Assembly: GCA_020631105.1 (NCBI GenBank)
Contig: JAHDHW010000002.1
Coordinates: 96,308-160,307, forward strand
Origin: Saprospiraceae bacterium
Lineage (GTDB): Bacteria > Bacteroidota > Bacteroidia > Chitinophagales > Saprospiraceae
Direction of reading: 5' to 3'
Length of the DNA: 64,000 bases
Shown here one piece after another: positions 37,252 to 45,636 of the stretch (position 1 is its first letter; the number at the start of each line of letters is the position of its first letter). The notes below the pieces were generated by a model, which saw only the letters and a program-made list of their open reading frames with translations, had not been told where the DNA came from and made no database searches. Both the position numbers and the translations under genes were made by a program.

Positions 37252-38409
37252 ATGCGAATTATCCTTTTTACAGGAAAAGGGGGCGTAGGTAAAACTACCG
37301 TTGCAGCCTCAACTGCCCTTAAATGTGCGCAAGAAGGAAAGAAGACCTTGATTATTTCTACTGATCCTGCACATAGCTTATCCGATGCCTTAAGTTTGAA
37401 ATTAGGGCCGGAGCCCCAAGAGATTGCAGATAACCTTTTTGCACAGGAGTTTGATGTATACTACTCCATGCAAAAGCATTGGGATAATATGCGGAACCTG
37501 ATGAACACCATCTTCCGCTGGCGTGGGGTAAAAAACGTAGTGGCTGAAGAACTCTCTGTATTGCCAGGAATGGAAGAAGCATCTGCCTTTCTTTGGTTAG
37601 AAAAATATTACCAGGAGGGAGAATACGATGTGATCGTTATCGATAGCGCACCTACCGGAGAGACCTTAACTTTGCTTTCTCTACCGCAAGTTGCGAAATC
37701 CTGGATGACGAAAGCATTCAATAGCAAAAACATTGCGGTCAAAACAGTAACCAAAGGAGTAAAGTTTTTTACGGGAGTGCCCTTGGATAAAGGACTGGAA
37801 GAACTGGATGAGCTTTTCAATAAACTAGAGAAAATTCAGGAGGTTTTCCTGAATCCTGAAATTGCCTCTATCCGTATCGTTACTAACCCAGAACGAATGG
37901 TCATCAAGGAAGCGCGTCGCGCATATACGTATCTACAGCTTTATGGTTATAATGTTGATGGAGTAGTGATCAACCGTATTCTTCCGGAAAAAAATGTGGG
38001 CTCTGCTTTTAAATATTATGTGGAGTCGCAAAAAGAATATATCGAAGAGATTGAAGAAACTTTCCAGCCTTTGCCAATCCTTAAAGTACAGCATCAGGGA
38101 CGAGAAGTATTCGGACTGGAGCAACTAAGTAAAATTGGAAACTCTGTATACGCTGATCATACCGCCTCTGAAGTGCTATACCTGGATAAGCCATTTGAGA
38201 TCTTCGAAAATAGTAAAGGATATTTTTTCAAAACGAAATTACCTTTTGCAAAAGAAGGAGATATCGAATTGAATAAGTTTGGAGATGAGTTGGTGATTAA
38301 TCTTGGTAACAGAAGACGTTCTTTAATCTTACCTCGGTTCGCTAACTTTTTGAAATTAGGAGAATATCGATTTAAAGATTCTTATCTGGTAGTCGCTTTA
38401 GAAAAGTAA
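37252..38409 (+). CDS. ArsA/Get3-family ATPase
   Basis: The 385-residue single-unit ATPase has the deviant Walker A FTGKGGVGKTTVAAS at the N-terminus, the switch I-like STDPAHSLSDAL and the switch II-like VIDSAPTGETLTLLSLP, as in ArsA/Get3. The last 65 residues or so (FFKTKLPFAKEGDIELNKFGDELVINLGNRRRSLILP) look like the HSP20-like beta-sandwich often appended to bacterial ArsA homologues. There is no arsB, arsC or arsR nearby, so arsenite export is not supported. A chaperone or targeting role for membrane-active helices, as for Get3, is plausible beside the phasin-like genes. Confidence 0.9.
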   Translation: MRIILFTGKGGVGKTTVAASTALKCAQEGKKTLIISTDPAHSLSDALSLKLGPEPQEIADNLFAQEFDVYYSMQKHWDNMRNLMNTIFRWRGVKNVVAEELSVLPGMEEASAFLWLEKYYQEGEYDVIVIDSAPTGETLTLLSLPQVAKSWMTKAFNSKNIAVKTVTKGVKFFTGVPLDKGLEELDELFNKLEKIQEVFLNPEIASIRIVTNPERMVIKEARRAYTYLQLYGYNVDGVVINRILPEKNVGSAFKYYVESQKEYIEEIEETFQPLPILKVQHQGREVFGLEQLSKIGNSVYADHTASEVLYLDKPFEIFENSKGYFFKTKLPFAKEGDIELNKFGDELVINLGNRRRSLILPRFANFLKLGEYRFKDSYLVVALEK

Positions 38410-38512
38410 TTAATTAAATTGTGACCCTGAAAAATTCAGAAGGTCTAAATGATAGATAAAGCGTTATTCGCTTTCCAATGTTTTTTAGTTCCTAAAATAT
38501 ACTTAACCTAAC

Positions 38513-39265
38513 ATGGTGCAACAGTTGAAAACAGATACGCCAATTACACGCCCTTCTCTTTGGAAATATATCGGAGAACATATAAAGGTATGGTTTGAGG
38601 TATTTCGTTTTTTACGATTTAAGCGCCATTTTAAACCTAAGGCAGATGGTGATGGCCATCCGGTTTTGGTGATCCCTGGGTTTATGACTACAGACTGGTC
38701 GACACGAACTTATCGCAGTTATATTGATGAATTTGGTTACCAGTCTTACGGCTGGGGACTCGGGCGTAATTTAGGAGATATTAGCGAACTCAATATCCTG
38801 GAGGAAAAAATAGATGAACTTTATGATAAGCATCAGGAGCCGGTCAGCCTGGTTGGCTGGAGTCTTGGAGGGGTGTATGCTCGTCAGTTGGCAAAAGTAA
38901 AATCAGCTAAAGTTCGTCAGGTGATTACTGTTTGTTCCCCATTCGCCGGAATTGATCAGCCGAATAATGCTAAATGGCTTTTTAACCTGGTCAGTGTCGG
39001 GACTGAGGTCTCGGAGGCAGACAAACAGAAATGGACTCAGGATATTCCTTCACCTGCTCCTGTACCTACTACCGCCCTCTTTTCTAAGGATGATGGGATT
39101 GTTCCCTGGGCCGCTTGTATGGAGTGTGAAGAAGACAATCTTCATCAAAATGTTGAGATTAAAGGGACTCACTTTGGGCTGGGATTTAAACCTTCTGTCC
39201 TCCATATTACCCAAGATCGATTAAAATATACCAAAGAAAACTGGCCTCCTTATAAAGCTAAATAA
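38513..39265 (+). CDS. Alpha/beta hydrolase, lipase/esterase-like
   Basis: The 250-residue protein has the oxyanion strand VLVIPGFMTT, the nucleophile elbow GWSLGG (Ser about residue 123), an acid around ALFSKDDGIVP and the catalytic histidine in IKGTHFGLG. This is the fold used by lipases and esterases acting on bulky hydrophobic esters. The elbow is G-x-S-x-G, not the G-x-C-x-G of PHA synthases, so it would hydrolyse rather than polymerise. It has no signal peptide. It follows the ArsA-like gene by about 100 bases. The substrate is unknown. Confidence 0.85.
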   Translation: MVQQLKTDTPITRPSLWKYIGEHIKVWFEVFRFLRFKRHFKPKADGDGHPVLVIPGFMTTDWSTRTYRSYIDEFGYQSYGWGLGRNLGDISELNILEEKIDELYDKHQEPVSLVGWSLGGVYARQLAKVKSAKVRQVITVCSPFAGIDQPNNAKWLFNLVSVGTEVSEADKQKWTQDIPSPAPVPTTALFSKDDGIVPWAACMECEEDNLHQNVEIKGTHFGLGFKPSVLHITQDRLKYTKENWPPYKAK

Positions 39266-39449
39266 GTCTTTTCCTTTTTCTTCTTTTAAGAACTCGTGCA
39301 ACCCTTCTGTAACATTTTCATCTTTATAATCGTCAAACTTGAAAATAACTTCATGTAGGGGTATCTTCATTCGAAATGCGTCTATGGTTTGAAGTATATA
39401 TTTCTTTGGAATACAACAACCAGACTTAATTTGACGGGTTAAAGAATTA

Positions 39450-39468
39450 GAAGATTAAACTAATCTTC
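39450..39468. repeat. Short hairpin upstream of the DUF5686 gene
   Basis: GAAGATTA (39450-39457) pairs with TAATCTTC (39461-39468) around a three-base loop, about 55 bases before the ATG at 39523. It may be the terminator of the hydrolase gene or a leader element; TTTTT follows at some distance. Confidence 0.4.
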
Positions 39469-39522
39469 CTTAATTAGAGTTTTTAATCTATATGCCCACA
39501 TTAAGTCTTCAAATGAAAGCTC

Positions 39523-41715
39523 ATGAAAAACAAACTTATTTTTGCCCTTCTCTTCTGTCTGTCCACACTAATTCAAGCTCAATATCCTGTCCTGGGAGAA
39601 TCCAAAAATCAAATAAAGGTTGCGGGCGTTCTTTACGATCAGGAAACTAAAGAACCGATCTCTTATGCACATATCGGGATTCCTAAGCAGGGGCTTGGTA
39701 CCACTAGTGGTCGTAATGGATACTTTGAACTTAAGGTCCCTGAAAGATTTGCTGAAGAGGTACTAACGATCTCTTTTATGGGCTACAAAACCTATCGCCG
39801 TAAAGTAAGTAGTATTAATAGCCCTGCAGATATTTACCTTGAAAAAGCAAGTTTAGAGTTATCGGAGATTATAGTGGCAGATGAAACCGCTGTCGAAAAT
39901 ATTATTCGTAAAGCAATTAAGGCGATCCCTAAAAATTATCCTACTTACCCAACTACAGTACTTGGTTTTTATCGTGAAGCTAAGACTAATGATAGCCTCG
40001 AATATATTTACCTCGCCGAAGGAGTACTCAATATTTATAAGCATAGTTACAAGAAAGATAAAGAGGGTTATGTTAGTCTGGTGCAAGGCCGCCGAATTAA
40101 CCTGTTGAACCCATTAGATACGATTGTTCGCGGAGGACTGACTTCGGGGCACATGGCGGCGCATCGATTTGATATTGTACAAAATCGAGAGGATTTCATT
40201 AATGAAAAATATTTCCCGGTATACAAATATTGGATAGAAAGTATCACATCTTATAATGATCGACCAGTGTATATTATTGGCTTTGGAGAAGATCCTGATG
40301 GCGGTACGATAGAAGTAGAAGATGATAGCGGGTTTAACAATGGTTCGCTTGGAGTTTTAGGCCGCCTGTTTAGTAAGAGAAAACGGATTCGAAAAGAAGG
40401 CGCACGTATGGCGGGACGGATTTATATTGATAAAGAATCCTATGCTTTTATCCGTTCTGAATTCCACATTTTGCCGGAAGGCCTCAAGAAAACAAATGAT
40501 TATCCTTTGTACGCGGGGAGCTGGAAAAAGAATACTTACCTGGTTAACTATCGCCAGATGGAAGGTAAATGGTTCTTTAGTGATGCTACTCGTGAGGGGA
40601 TTCTATCCGGAGGGAATCGCTATAGTAATGAAGTAAAAATTACAGACATTAATCCCAATAAATCAGGTCCGCTTCCTTATCTCGATCGAATTGGTCGAGG
40701 TGCGGCTTTTAGCAGGATAACGGGTTCTTATGACCCTAATTTTTGGGCAAATTATAACACCACGCCACTAAATAAAGACTTGGCAGAATCTGTTCAGCAG
40801 CTCGAAAATGCTATTACCGCTCAACAGGCATTTGATGCAGAGAATATGCTCCGCCTTCAACAACAAAGAGATTCTATCTACGTCGAAGAACTCAAGAAAA
40901 AAGAAATGGCCAATCGTATTGAGAGCGGTGAAGAGATTCCGGAAGATTTTGAATTGGATCGTGGTCAGGTACAAGAGATTATTCGTGCTCGAAACAATGC
41001 AAAGAAACAAGAACGAGGTTACGACCGTGCAAAGTTTCATCTCGGCTTAGGTTCTCATTTGATTAGTTCGCAGGCCATTGACAAGCTCGGAATCAGCATC
41101 CTTACAGATGACGACCCCGCCGCGACTATCGTCGCTTTGGAAAATGACCTTAAGTCACGGGACTTCGAGATCGTAGGTCACTGGGATTTAGATGTTTATT
41201 TTCAAAAAAACTTCTTCGTTCGATTCGGTAGTGGATTTGATTTTTATAATAGCATCCATAAGGAGCGTACGATCGGCTTTGGTACAGAACTGAACCTCTC
41301 CAAACAACGTCCCTTCTACATCAAACTCATAGGGCAGTATAGTAACCTTCGCTACGCACGTAAGCTTGGAGATACCGAAAATGACTTTGGTAAGTTTAAG
41401 GTTCGAGGGAAGAAAATTAATTCCAAATCCGTAAACTTATACTACGGGAATAAGAATCATAATCTAAAACTCTCTGCGGAAATTTCACTAGAGATTAATC
41501 CACGTAAAGAATATTACATCCGAGGTGCCTATACCTTACCTTTCGCCAGGAATCAGGAAATCTGGATCAAAGAACGCAGGCAGCTATTTAACAAAAAACG
41601 TAATATCTCAATCGATAAAGATTATATCCAGGTAACTCGTAATGGAGAGCCTTACCAACAACACTTGCTTGACGAGCCAACAATCGCCCTTACGTTTGGA
41701 GTGCTCTTTAAATAG
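39523..41715 (+). CDS. DUF5686 outer-membrane protein with N-terminal carboxypeptidase-regulatory-like domain
   Basis: The 730-residue protein has a signal peptide (about 1-20, ending QAQ). A CarboxypepD_reg-like beta-sandwich spans about 30-115 (VAGVLYDQETKEPISYAHIGIP...FMGYKTYRRKV), as in TonB-dependent receptors. The long region after it fits the DUF5686 family (IIRKAIKAIPKNYP, TVLGFYREAK), ending in aromatic beta-strands up to a C-terminal FGVLFK, suggesting an outer-membrane barrel. A Gln/Glu-rich coiled-coil insertion lies at about 425-500. The function of DUF5686 is not established. It stands alone; a repeat element follows. Confidence 0.82.
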   Translation: MKNKLIFALLFCLSTLIQAQYPVLGESKNQIKVAGVLYDQETKEPISYAHIGIPKQGLGTTSGRNGYFELKVPERFAEEVLTISFMGYKTYRRKVSSINSPADIYLEKASLELSEIIVADETAVENIIRKAIKAIPKNYPTYPTTVLGFYREAKTNDSLEYIYLAEGVLNIYKHSYKKDKEGYVSLVQGRRINLLNPLDTIVRGGLTSGHMAAHRFDIVQNREDFINEKYFPVYKYWIESITSYNDRPVYIIGFGEDPDGGTIEVEDDSGFNNGSLGVLGRLFSKRKRIRKEGARMAGRIYIDKESYAFIRSEFHILPEGLKKTNDYPLYAGSWKKNTYLVNYRQMEGKWFFSDATREGILSGGNRYSNEVKITDINPNKSGPLPYLDRIGRGAAFSRITGSYDPNFWANYNTTPLNKDLAESVQQLENAITAQQAFDAENMLRLQQQRDSIYVEELKKKEMANRIESGEEIPEDFELDRGQVQEIIRARNNAKKQERGYDRAKFHLGLGSHLISSQAIDKLGISILTDDDPAATIVALENDLKSRDFEIVGHWDLDVYFQKNFFVRFGSGFDFYNSIHKERTIGFGTELNLSKQRPFYIKLIGQYSNLRYARKLGDTENDFGKFKVRGKKINSKSVNLYYGNKNHNLKLSAEISLEINPRKEYYIRGAYTLPFARNQEIWIKERRQLFNKKRNISIDKDYIQVTRNGEPYQQHLLDEPTIALTFGVLFK

Positions 41716-41723
41716 TCATCCTA

Positions 41724-41792
41724 TCAAGTTTAGCGAAGTGTTACTTTGGAAGGTACAGTATACGTAAGTTTCTAACTTATGTGTACTGTATG
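41724..41792 (+). repeat. Palindromic repeat element, copy 1
   Basis: A conserved core beginning TCAAGTTTAGCGAAG (41724-41752) is followed by a long hairpin centred on AAGTTTCTAACTT (about 41754-41791; arms ACGTAAGTT/AACTTATGT flanked by TACAGTA/TACTGTA). A second copy in the same orientation lies at 44070-44129. The cores differ at only a few positions, and the hairpin arms differ but stay paired. Confidence 0.7.
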
Positions 41793-41834
41793 AATATTAT
41801 GAAAATGACAGTAGAGTGGCTACTGACATTTTAT

Positions 41835-42431
41835 TTAATTGCTTTGATACTTTAGGATGTTTTCAGCTTCTTTATAATAGGATATTAATTGTAATTCTCG
41901 CATAGAAATATCATCCAATCTATCTTTTATTAATACCAAATTTGTTCTCGCATGCGCTTTGGAGTTCAAATCTGGTGACAATAAAATTTCAACTAAATTA
42001 GGGAAAGACTCAAAAGCAGAGTTCTGTTGTTTATAAACTCTTGATAAGACAAATAATTCATCATAATCAAAATTTACAATTAAGGGATGAGATTTGGCGA
42101 TTTCCCATGCATCATTTGAAAGCCATTCTCCCATAATTGTATTTTTTGAGAATGCACTGTAAAGTATTGATTTGTCAGCTATAAAATCCGCTACAAAATT
42201 TTCATCCTTAGCAAGACTATCTAACTTTTTTACTATATCTCGGTGATAAGGAACCCACTCATCGAGTAGTTTTATATTATTATTTAATTCTGATTTTATT
42301 TTTGACATCAGCTTTTTAGCTTCCTTTTTGTTTTTATTATCCTCAATTCTTTCACTCAGGTATAAACCAAGAACCACACTAAAAACAATCAAGCAAATTT
42401 GGGTGATATTTTTCGTTATTGTCTCATTCAT
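41835..42431 (-). CDS. Membrane-anchored hypothetical protein, DUF6090-like plan
   Basis: The 198-residue protein has one membrane helix near the N-terminus (about residues 6-25; ITQICLIVFSVVLGLYLSERIED). A charged coiled-coil (EDNKNKKEAKKLMSKIKSELNNNIKLLDEW) and a helical C-terminal domain of no known function follow. A helix followed at once by a basic coiled coil is the plan of DUF6090-type Bacteroidota proteins. It is in a minus-strand islet between two copies of a palindromic repeat, with two other accessory genes. Confidence 0.65.
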   Translation of the reverse strand: MNETITKNITQICLIVFSVVLGLYLSERIEDNKNKKEAKKLMSKIKSELNNNIKLLDEWVPYHRDIVKKLDSLAKDENFVADFIADKSILYSAFSKNTIMGEWLSNDAWEIAKSHPLIVNFDYDELFVLSRVYKQQNSAFESFPNLVEILLSPDLNSKAHARTNLVLIKDRLDDISMRELQLISYYKEAENILKYQSN

Positions 42432-42518
42432 TCTATCAAGTTCTTTCTTTAAAAGATGAGTTTAAAGTTTTAGTTGTCTAGGTGCGTCCAGTAAAGTGTA
42501 GTTATTGTTGTACTTTTG

Positions 42519-42851
42519 TTATTCTACCTCTTCCAATATGAGCCTCTCGACCGCATCAATTTCATTAACTACCCCCCTTAGCTGTCTTATTGATTTTGAT
42601 TCAGAAAAGTGCATCCACTCTTGAATGGCTTCCAGCGCCAAGATGACATCATTGGCGTTTTCATCAATTCGTAATTCAGCTTTAAGTTCTTTTTGATTCT
42701 CTAATCTCTCTTCCAGATTTAGTGATCCGATGAGCATACTCAACCGCTCAGTAACACCCAAAATGATTTCCCCAAAAGCATATTTAAGATACTTCCCAGT
42801 TTTTCCTTCTGAAAGTAAGTTTTGCCTAATTTTTCTAAAGAATTTTATCAT
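42519..42851 (-). CDS. Short DUF6090-like protein lacking the usual membrane helix
   Basis: The 110-residue protein opens with the N-terminal signature of DUF6090-type proteins (MIKFFRKIRQNLLSEGKTGKYLKYAFGEIIL, shown only in part by family memory). It then departs: where those proteins continue into a membrane helix, this one reads GVTERLSMLIGSLNLEERL and continues as a charged helical tail. I checked the other two forward frames at the junction and found stops rather than the missing helix, so it is not a simple frameshift. It may be a chimera or a decayed copy. Confidence 0.55.
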   Translation of the reverse strand: MIKFFRKIRQNLLSEGKTGKYLKYAFGEIILGVTERLSMLIGSLNLEERLENQKELKAELRIDENANDVILALEAIQEWMHFSESKSIRQLRGVVNEIDAVERLILEEVE

Positions 42852-42930
42852 TGGTTATTCTGGTTTATCCAATGGAGTACAATTATAATTCGCATTTTGT
42901 GATAGACTGCATTTTCTATTCACTTCGGAT

Positions 42931-43869
42931 TTAGAAGAAAGCCAAATGTTCCGAAGAGAAATTTTCGATGGCCTTGATTTTTATATCCTTGAAAAATAAT
43001 TCGGCAGCTTCACTTTGTAATTGTATTTTACCTTTTGTCAAAGGAACAGCTTCCCCTTTTTCGTTAATATATCTTGAGTCCTTTAGGACCATAACTACTT
43101 CTCCGTTGACGATATGGAGACTTTTTCCATTCAGACAGATTAAGTCCAGTGTATTCCATTCATCTGGCTTATTCTCATAATTATTACTTCTTAAACAGTA
43201 CTTTCCAGCTTCTCCATTTTCACCAAAACTTAAAAAGTCTTGACTTTCATGAGCCATTGGATTTAAACCGGATTCGGATGCATAGGCACGGATGTCAATA
43301 GCAGAAGTAGCTTGACTCCAAAAATCACCAGTATGTGCTTCCATGATTTGAAATTCTTGTGACATCATCCATGATCGCCAATGTTCCACCCCAAAAGGAC
43401 CGATTGAATGGTATAAGATACCAGAATCCTTTAGGCGATCCAATCTAGGAATCCATTTTTTGTCTCCCCATTTAAACTGTAGTTGAAGGTGGTAATTTTC
43501 ATATTCATTTTTACTAGCTAAGCAACCATAATATTCACCACTTACCTTGATGATCGTTTCATCATCTTCAACCATTGTTGTAAAAACATTAAAGCCAGGT
43601 TTATTTAATCCAATAGGCTCTATCTTGTTTCCCGCTTCATCAAGAGGAGGAGTGCCATCATAATCAATTTGATGCTTAAAACTTAGGTACCTGTCCCAGT
43701 CTGAGAGGTTTTCATCAATTAGTGATATCCATTCAGAATCATCGGTCACCTGAACTTGATTGCCCTGGTCAGAACAGGAAAAGTATAGGGTGAGGAAGAA
43801 GAGTAGTATAATTTTTTTGTCAAGTTGGTTTGTTAATTCGTTTTGCATATTAAAGTGTAATTTATTCAT
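42931..43869 (-). CDS. DUF1080 (3-keto-disaccharide hydrolase-like) lipoprotein
   Basis: The protein has a lipoprotein signal (KKIILLFFLTLYFSC, Cys as lipidation site). It then shows a DUF1080 jelly-roll domain, opening WISLIDENLSDW, with NYHLQLQFKWG, SGILYHSIGPFGVEHWRSWMMSQEFQIMEAHTGDFW and the closing KGKIQLQSEAAELFFKDIKIKAI. Members bind or cleave modified sugars in the envelope of Bacteroidota and Planctomycetes. I use the ATG at 43869; ATG 43848 is also possible, and an upstream TTG at 43890 is less likely. It stands in the repeat-bracketed islet without other sugar genes. Confidence 0.85.
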   Translation of the reverse strand: MNKLHFNMQNELTNQLDKKIILLFFLTLYFSCSDQGNQVQVTDDSEWISLIDENLSDWDRYLSFKHQIDYDGTPPLDEAGNKIEPIGLNKPGFNVFTTMVEDDETIIKVSGEYYGCLASKNEYENYHLQLQFKWGDKKWIPRLDRLKDSGILYHSIGPFGVEHWRSWMMSQEFQIMEAHTGDFWSQATSAIDIRAYASESGLNPMAHESQDFLSFGENGEAGKYCLRSNNYENKPDEWNTLDLICLNGKSLHIVNGEVVMVLKDSRYINEKGEAVPLTKGKIQLQSEAAELFFKDIKIKAIENFSSEHLAFF

Positions 43870-44069
43870 TTGCCCGGTAAGGGTACGCAATTTATATCGC
43901 GCTCAAAATCGTGAAATTTCATTGGAAAACTTCATTTTCATTGTAAGTCGGCTGACTTTAATACACACTATGCTGATTTTATTCAAAAGTCCCAGATGCG
44001 AGATAGATTTTCGTGATGGGTTAAAATAGTTTGAGTGAGCCCTTGGAGAATTGTTTAAATAATTCCCTG

Positions 44070-44129
44070 TCAAGTTTAGCGAAGCGTTAACTTGGAAGAA
44101 TAAGATCAAGACAAGTTTCTAACTTGTCT
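44070..44129 (+). repeat. Palindromic repeat element, copy 2
   Basis: The core TCAAGTTTAGCGAAGCGTTA (44070-44089) continues ACTTGGAAG. After it comes the hairpin AGACAAGTT (44109-44117), TCT, AACTTGTCT (44121-44129). The order, orientation and spacing are close to copy 1 at 41724-41792. The hairpin arms have different bases but remain fully paired, which suggests selection for structure. Confidence 0.7.
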
Positions 44130-44272
44130 CCACGATATCTCAAAATTAAATCTCCGCTTACTTTTCTATGTAAGCTTTGATACATTCTGGTCTGTGTCAA
44201 TGTAAGTCGAAATTTATCAGAAAGTATTCACTTGTTATTTAATTCCCATTCCCATTCTCATTCTTAAATGCC

Positions 44273-44280
44273 TATCTTTG
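44273..44280 (+). promoter_or_regulatory. -7 box directly upstream of the helicase gene (leaderless)
   Basis: TATCTTTG followed by CGGC and the ATG at 44285 mirrors the arrangement before mfd. The predicted transcription start coincides with the start codon. Confidence 0.6.
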
Positions 44281-44284
44281 CGGC

Positions 44285-45607
44285 ATGACATTTTACGACC
44301 TTAATCTTAATAAGCCCTTGTTAAATGCATTGGACGAAATGGGCATGGTAGAACCAACACCCATACAGGTCCAGTCTTTTTCACCAATCATGGCTGGGAA
44401 GGATATTATAGGTATTGCACAGACCGGAACAGGTAAAACTTACGCTTATTTACTACCGGTTTTGCGACAGCATAAGTTTTCTAAGGAATTACACCCGCGA
44501 ACGCTTATAATCGTTCCAACCAGAGAGCTTGTAGTACAGGTCGTTGATGAAATCAAAAAATTATCTTCTTATATCAGTATTCGAGCCGTTGGTGTATATG
44601 GTGGGACCAATATGAATACCCAGCGTCTGGTCGTAGAAGAGGGCTTAGATGTTCTTGTAGCTACTCCGGGACGATTATATGATCTGGCAATGTCTGGTTC
44701 ACTGAATCTGAAGTATATCAAAAAACTCATTATAGATGAGTGTGATGAAATGCTGAATCTTGGGTTCCGACCTCAATTAATGAATATTCTGGATCTAATT
44801 CCAGAGCGGCGGCAGAACCTTCTTTTTTCTGCTACGATTACCGAAGAAGTGGAATCAATTATCGAAACCTTCTTCAATGACCCGGAAAAAATTGAAGTAG
44901 ATATAACCGGTACACCAGTAGAGAAAATTGATCAGTCCGCTTATTGGGTACCAAATTTTAAAACCAAAACCAATCTGCTTCAACACTTACTGAATAAGCA
45001 AGATGAAATGATCAAGGTTCTGGTGTTTGTGAGTACAAAGCGCCTGGCAGATATTTTGTTCGAAGCGATTTCGCCTGTGTATCCTGATCAGGTAGGGATT
45101 ATTCACTCTAATAAAGCTCAGAATTTCCGGATTAATACAGTGAAATCTTTTCATGCTGGAGAGATAAGAGTACTTGTTGCTACTGAAATTATTGCTCGTG
45201 GTATTGATGTCTCCGAGGTGACGCACGTCATAAACTTCGATGCACCGGATGCTGCCATGAATTATATCCACCGTATCGGTCGAACAGGACGGGCGGAACA
45301 ACGCGGAAATGCAATCACTTTCTTCAAAGAAGACGAACTAGAGACAAAGCAGGCCATTGAAGAATTGATGAATATCAAAATTGAAGAATTAGCTTTCCCT
45401 GAGGAAGTTGAAGTAATCGATGAGTTGATCCCCGAAGAGATACCGCGATCAGCCGGAGATATTAATTACTTACCCAAAATCAACTTAGGCTCCAAGGGCG
45501 CTTTTCACGAGAAAAAAGAGAAAAATAAAAAGGTTAACCTCGCTCACCTAAAGCGTAGAGCAAGAGCAACTCAAAAGAAAAAAGCCCGCCGTAAAAAGAA
45601 ACGATAG
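44285..45607 (+). CDS. DEAD-box family ATP-dependent RNA helicase (DECD variant)
   Basis: The 440-residue helicase has the Q motif (PTPIQVQSFSPIMAGKD), Walker A AQTGTGKT, PTRELV, TPGR, motif II reading DECD rather than DEAD (LIIDECDEML), SAT in LLFSATI, the helicase C motifs RGIDVSEVTHVINFD and HRIGRTGRAE, and a Lys/Arg-rich tail of about 35 residues. It would unwind RNA in ribosome assembly or mRNA turnover. The basic tail probably adds RNA affinity. It is the first gene of a long co-directional run and shares a short spacer with the rRNA methyltransferase gene, which suits a ribosome-related role. Confidence 0.94.
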   Translation: MTFYDLNLNKPLLNALDEMGMVEPTPIQVQSFSPIMAGKDIIGIAQTGTGKTYAYLLPVLRQHKFSKELHPRTLIIVPTRELVVQVVDEIKKLSSYISIRAVGVYGGTNMNTQRLVVEEGLDVLVATPGRLYDLAMSGSLNLKYIKKLIIDECDEMLNLGFRPQLMNILDLIPERRQNLLFSATITEEVESIIETFFNDPEKIEVDITGTPVEKIDQSAYWVPNFKTKTNLLQHLLNKQDEMIKVLVFVSTKRLADILFEAISPVYPDQVGIIHSNKAQNFRINTVKSFHAGEIRVLVATEIIARGIDVSEVTHVINFDAPDAAMNYIHRIGRTGRAEQRGNAITFFKEDELETKQAIEELMNIKIEELAFPEEVEVIDELIPEEIPRSAGDINYLPKINLGSKGAFHEKKEKNKKVNLAHLKRRARATQKKKARRKKKR

Positions 45608-45636
45608 TCAACGCTAACTAATACTGCTTAATTTTC

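Larger units (their letters stand above)
43870..44284. other. Divergent spacer with the second repeat copy and a helicase promoter
   Basis: About 415 bases separate the divergent DUF1080 and helicase genes. The spacer contains copy 2 of the palindromic repeat (44070-44129) and a TATCTTTG box four bases before the helicase ATG. I see no ORF worth calling. Confidence 0.5.

Noticed and set aside
37252-38409. Arsenite-pump role for the ArsA-family ATPase
   Set aside because: No arsB, arsC, arsD or arsR is adjacent and the protein is a single ATPase unit with an HSP20-like tail, as in non-arsenic homologues.
38513-39265. PHA synthase (PhaC) for the hydrolase near the phasin-like genes
   Set aside because: The nucleophile elbow is GWSLGG with serine, whereas PHA synthases use cysteine, and the protein is much shorter than PhaC.
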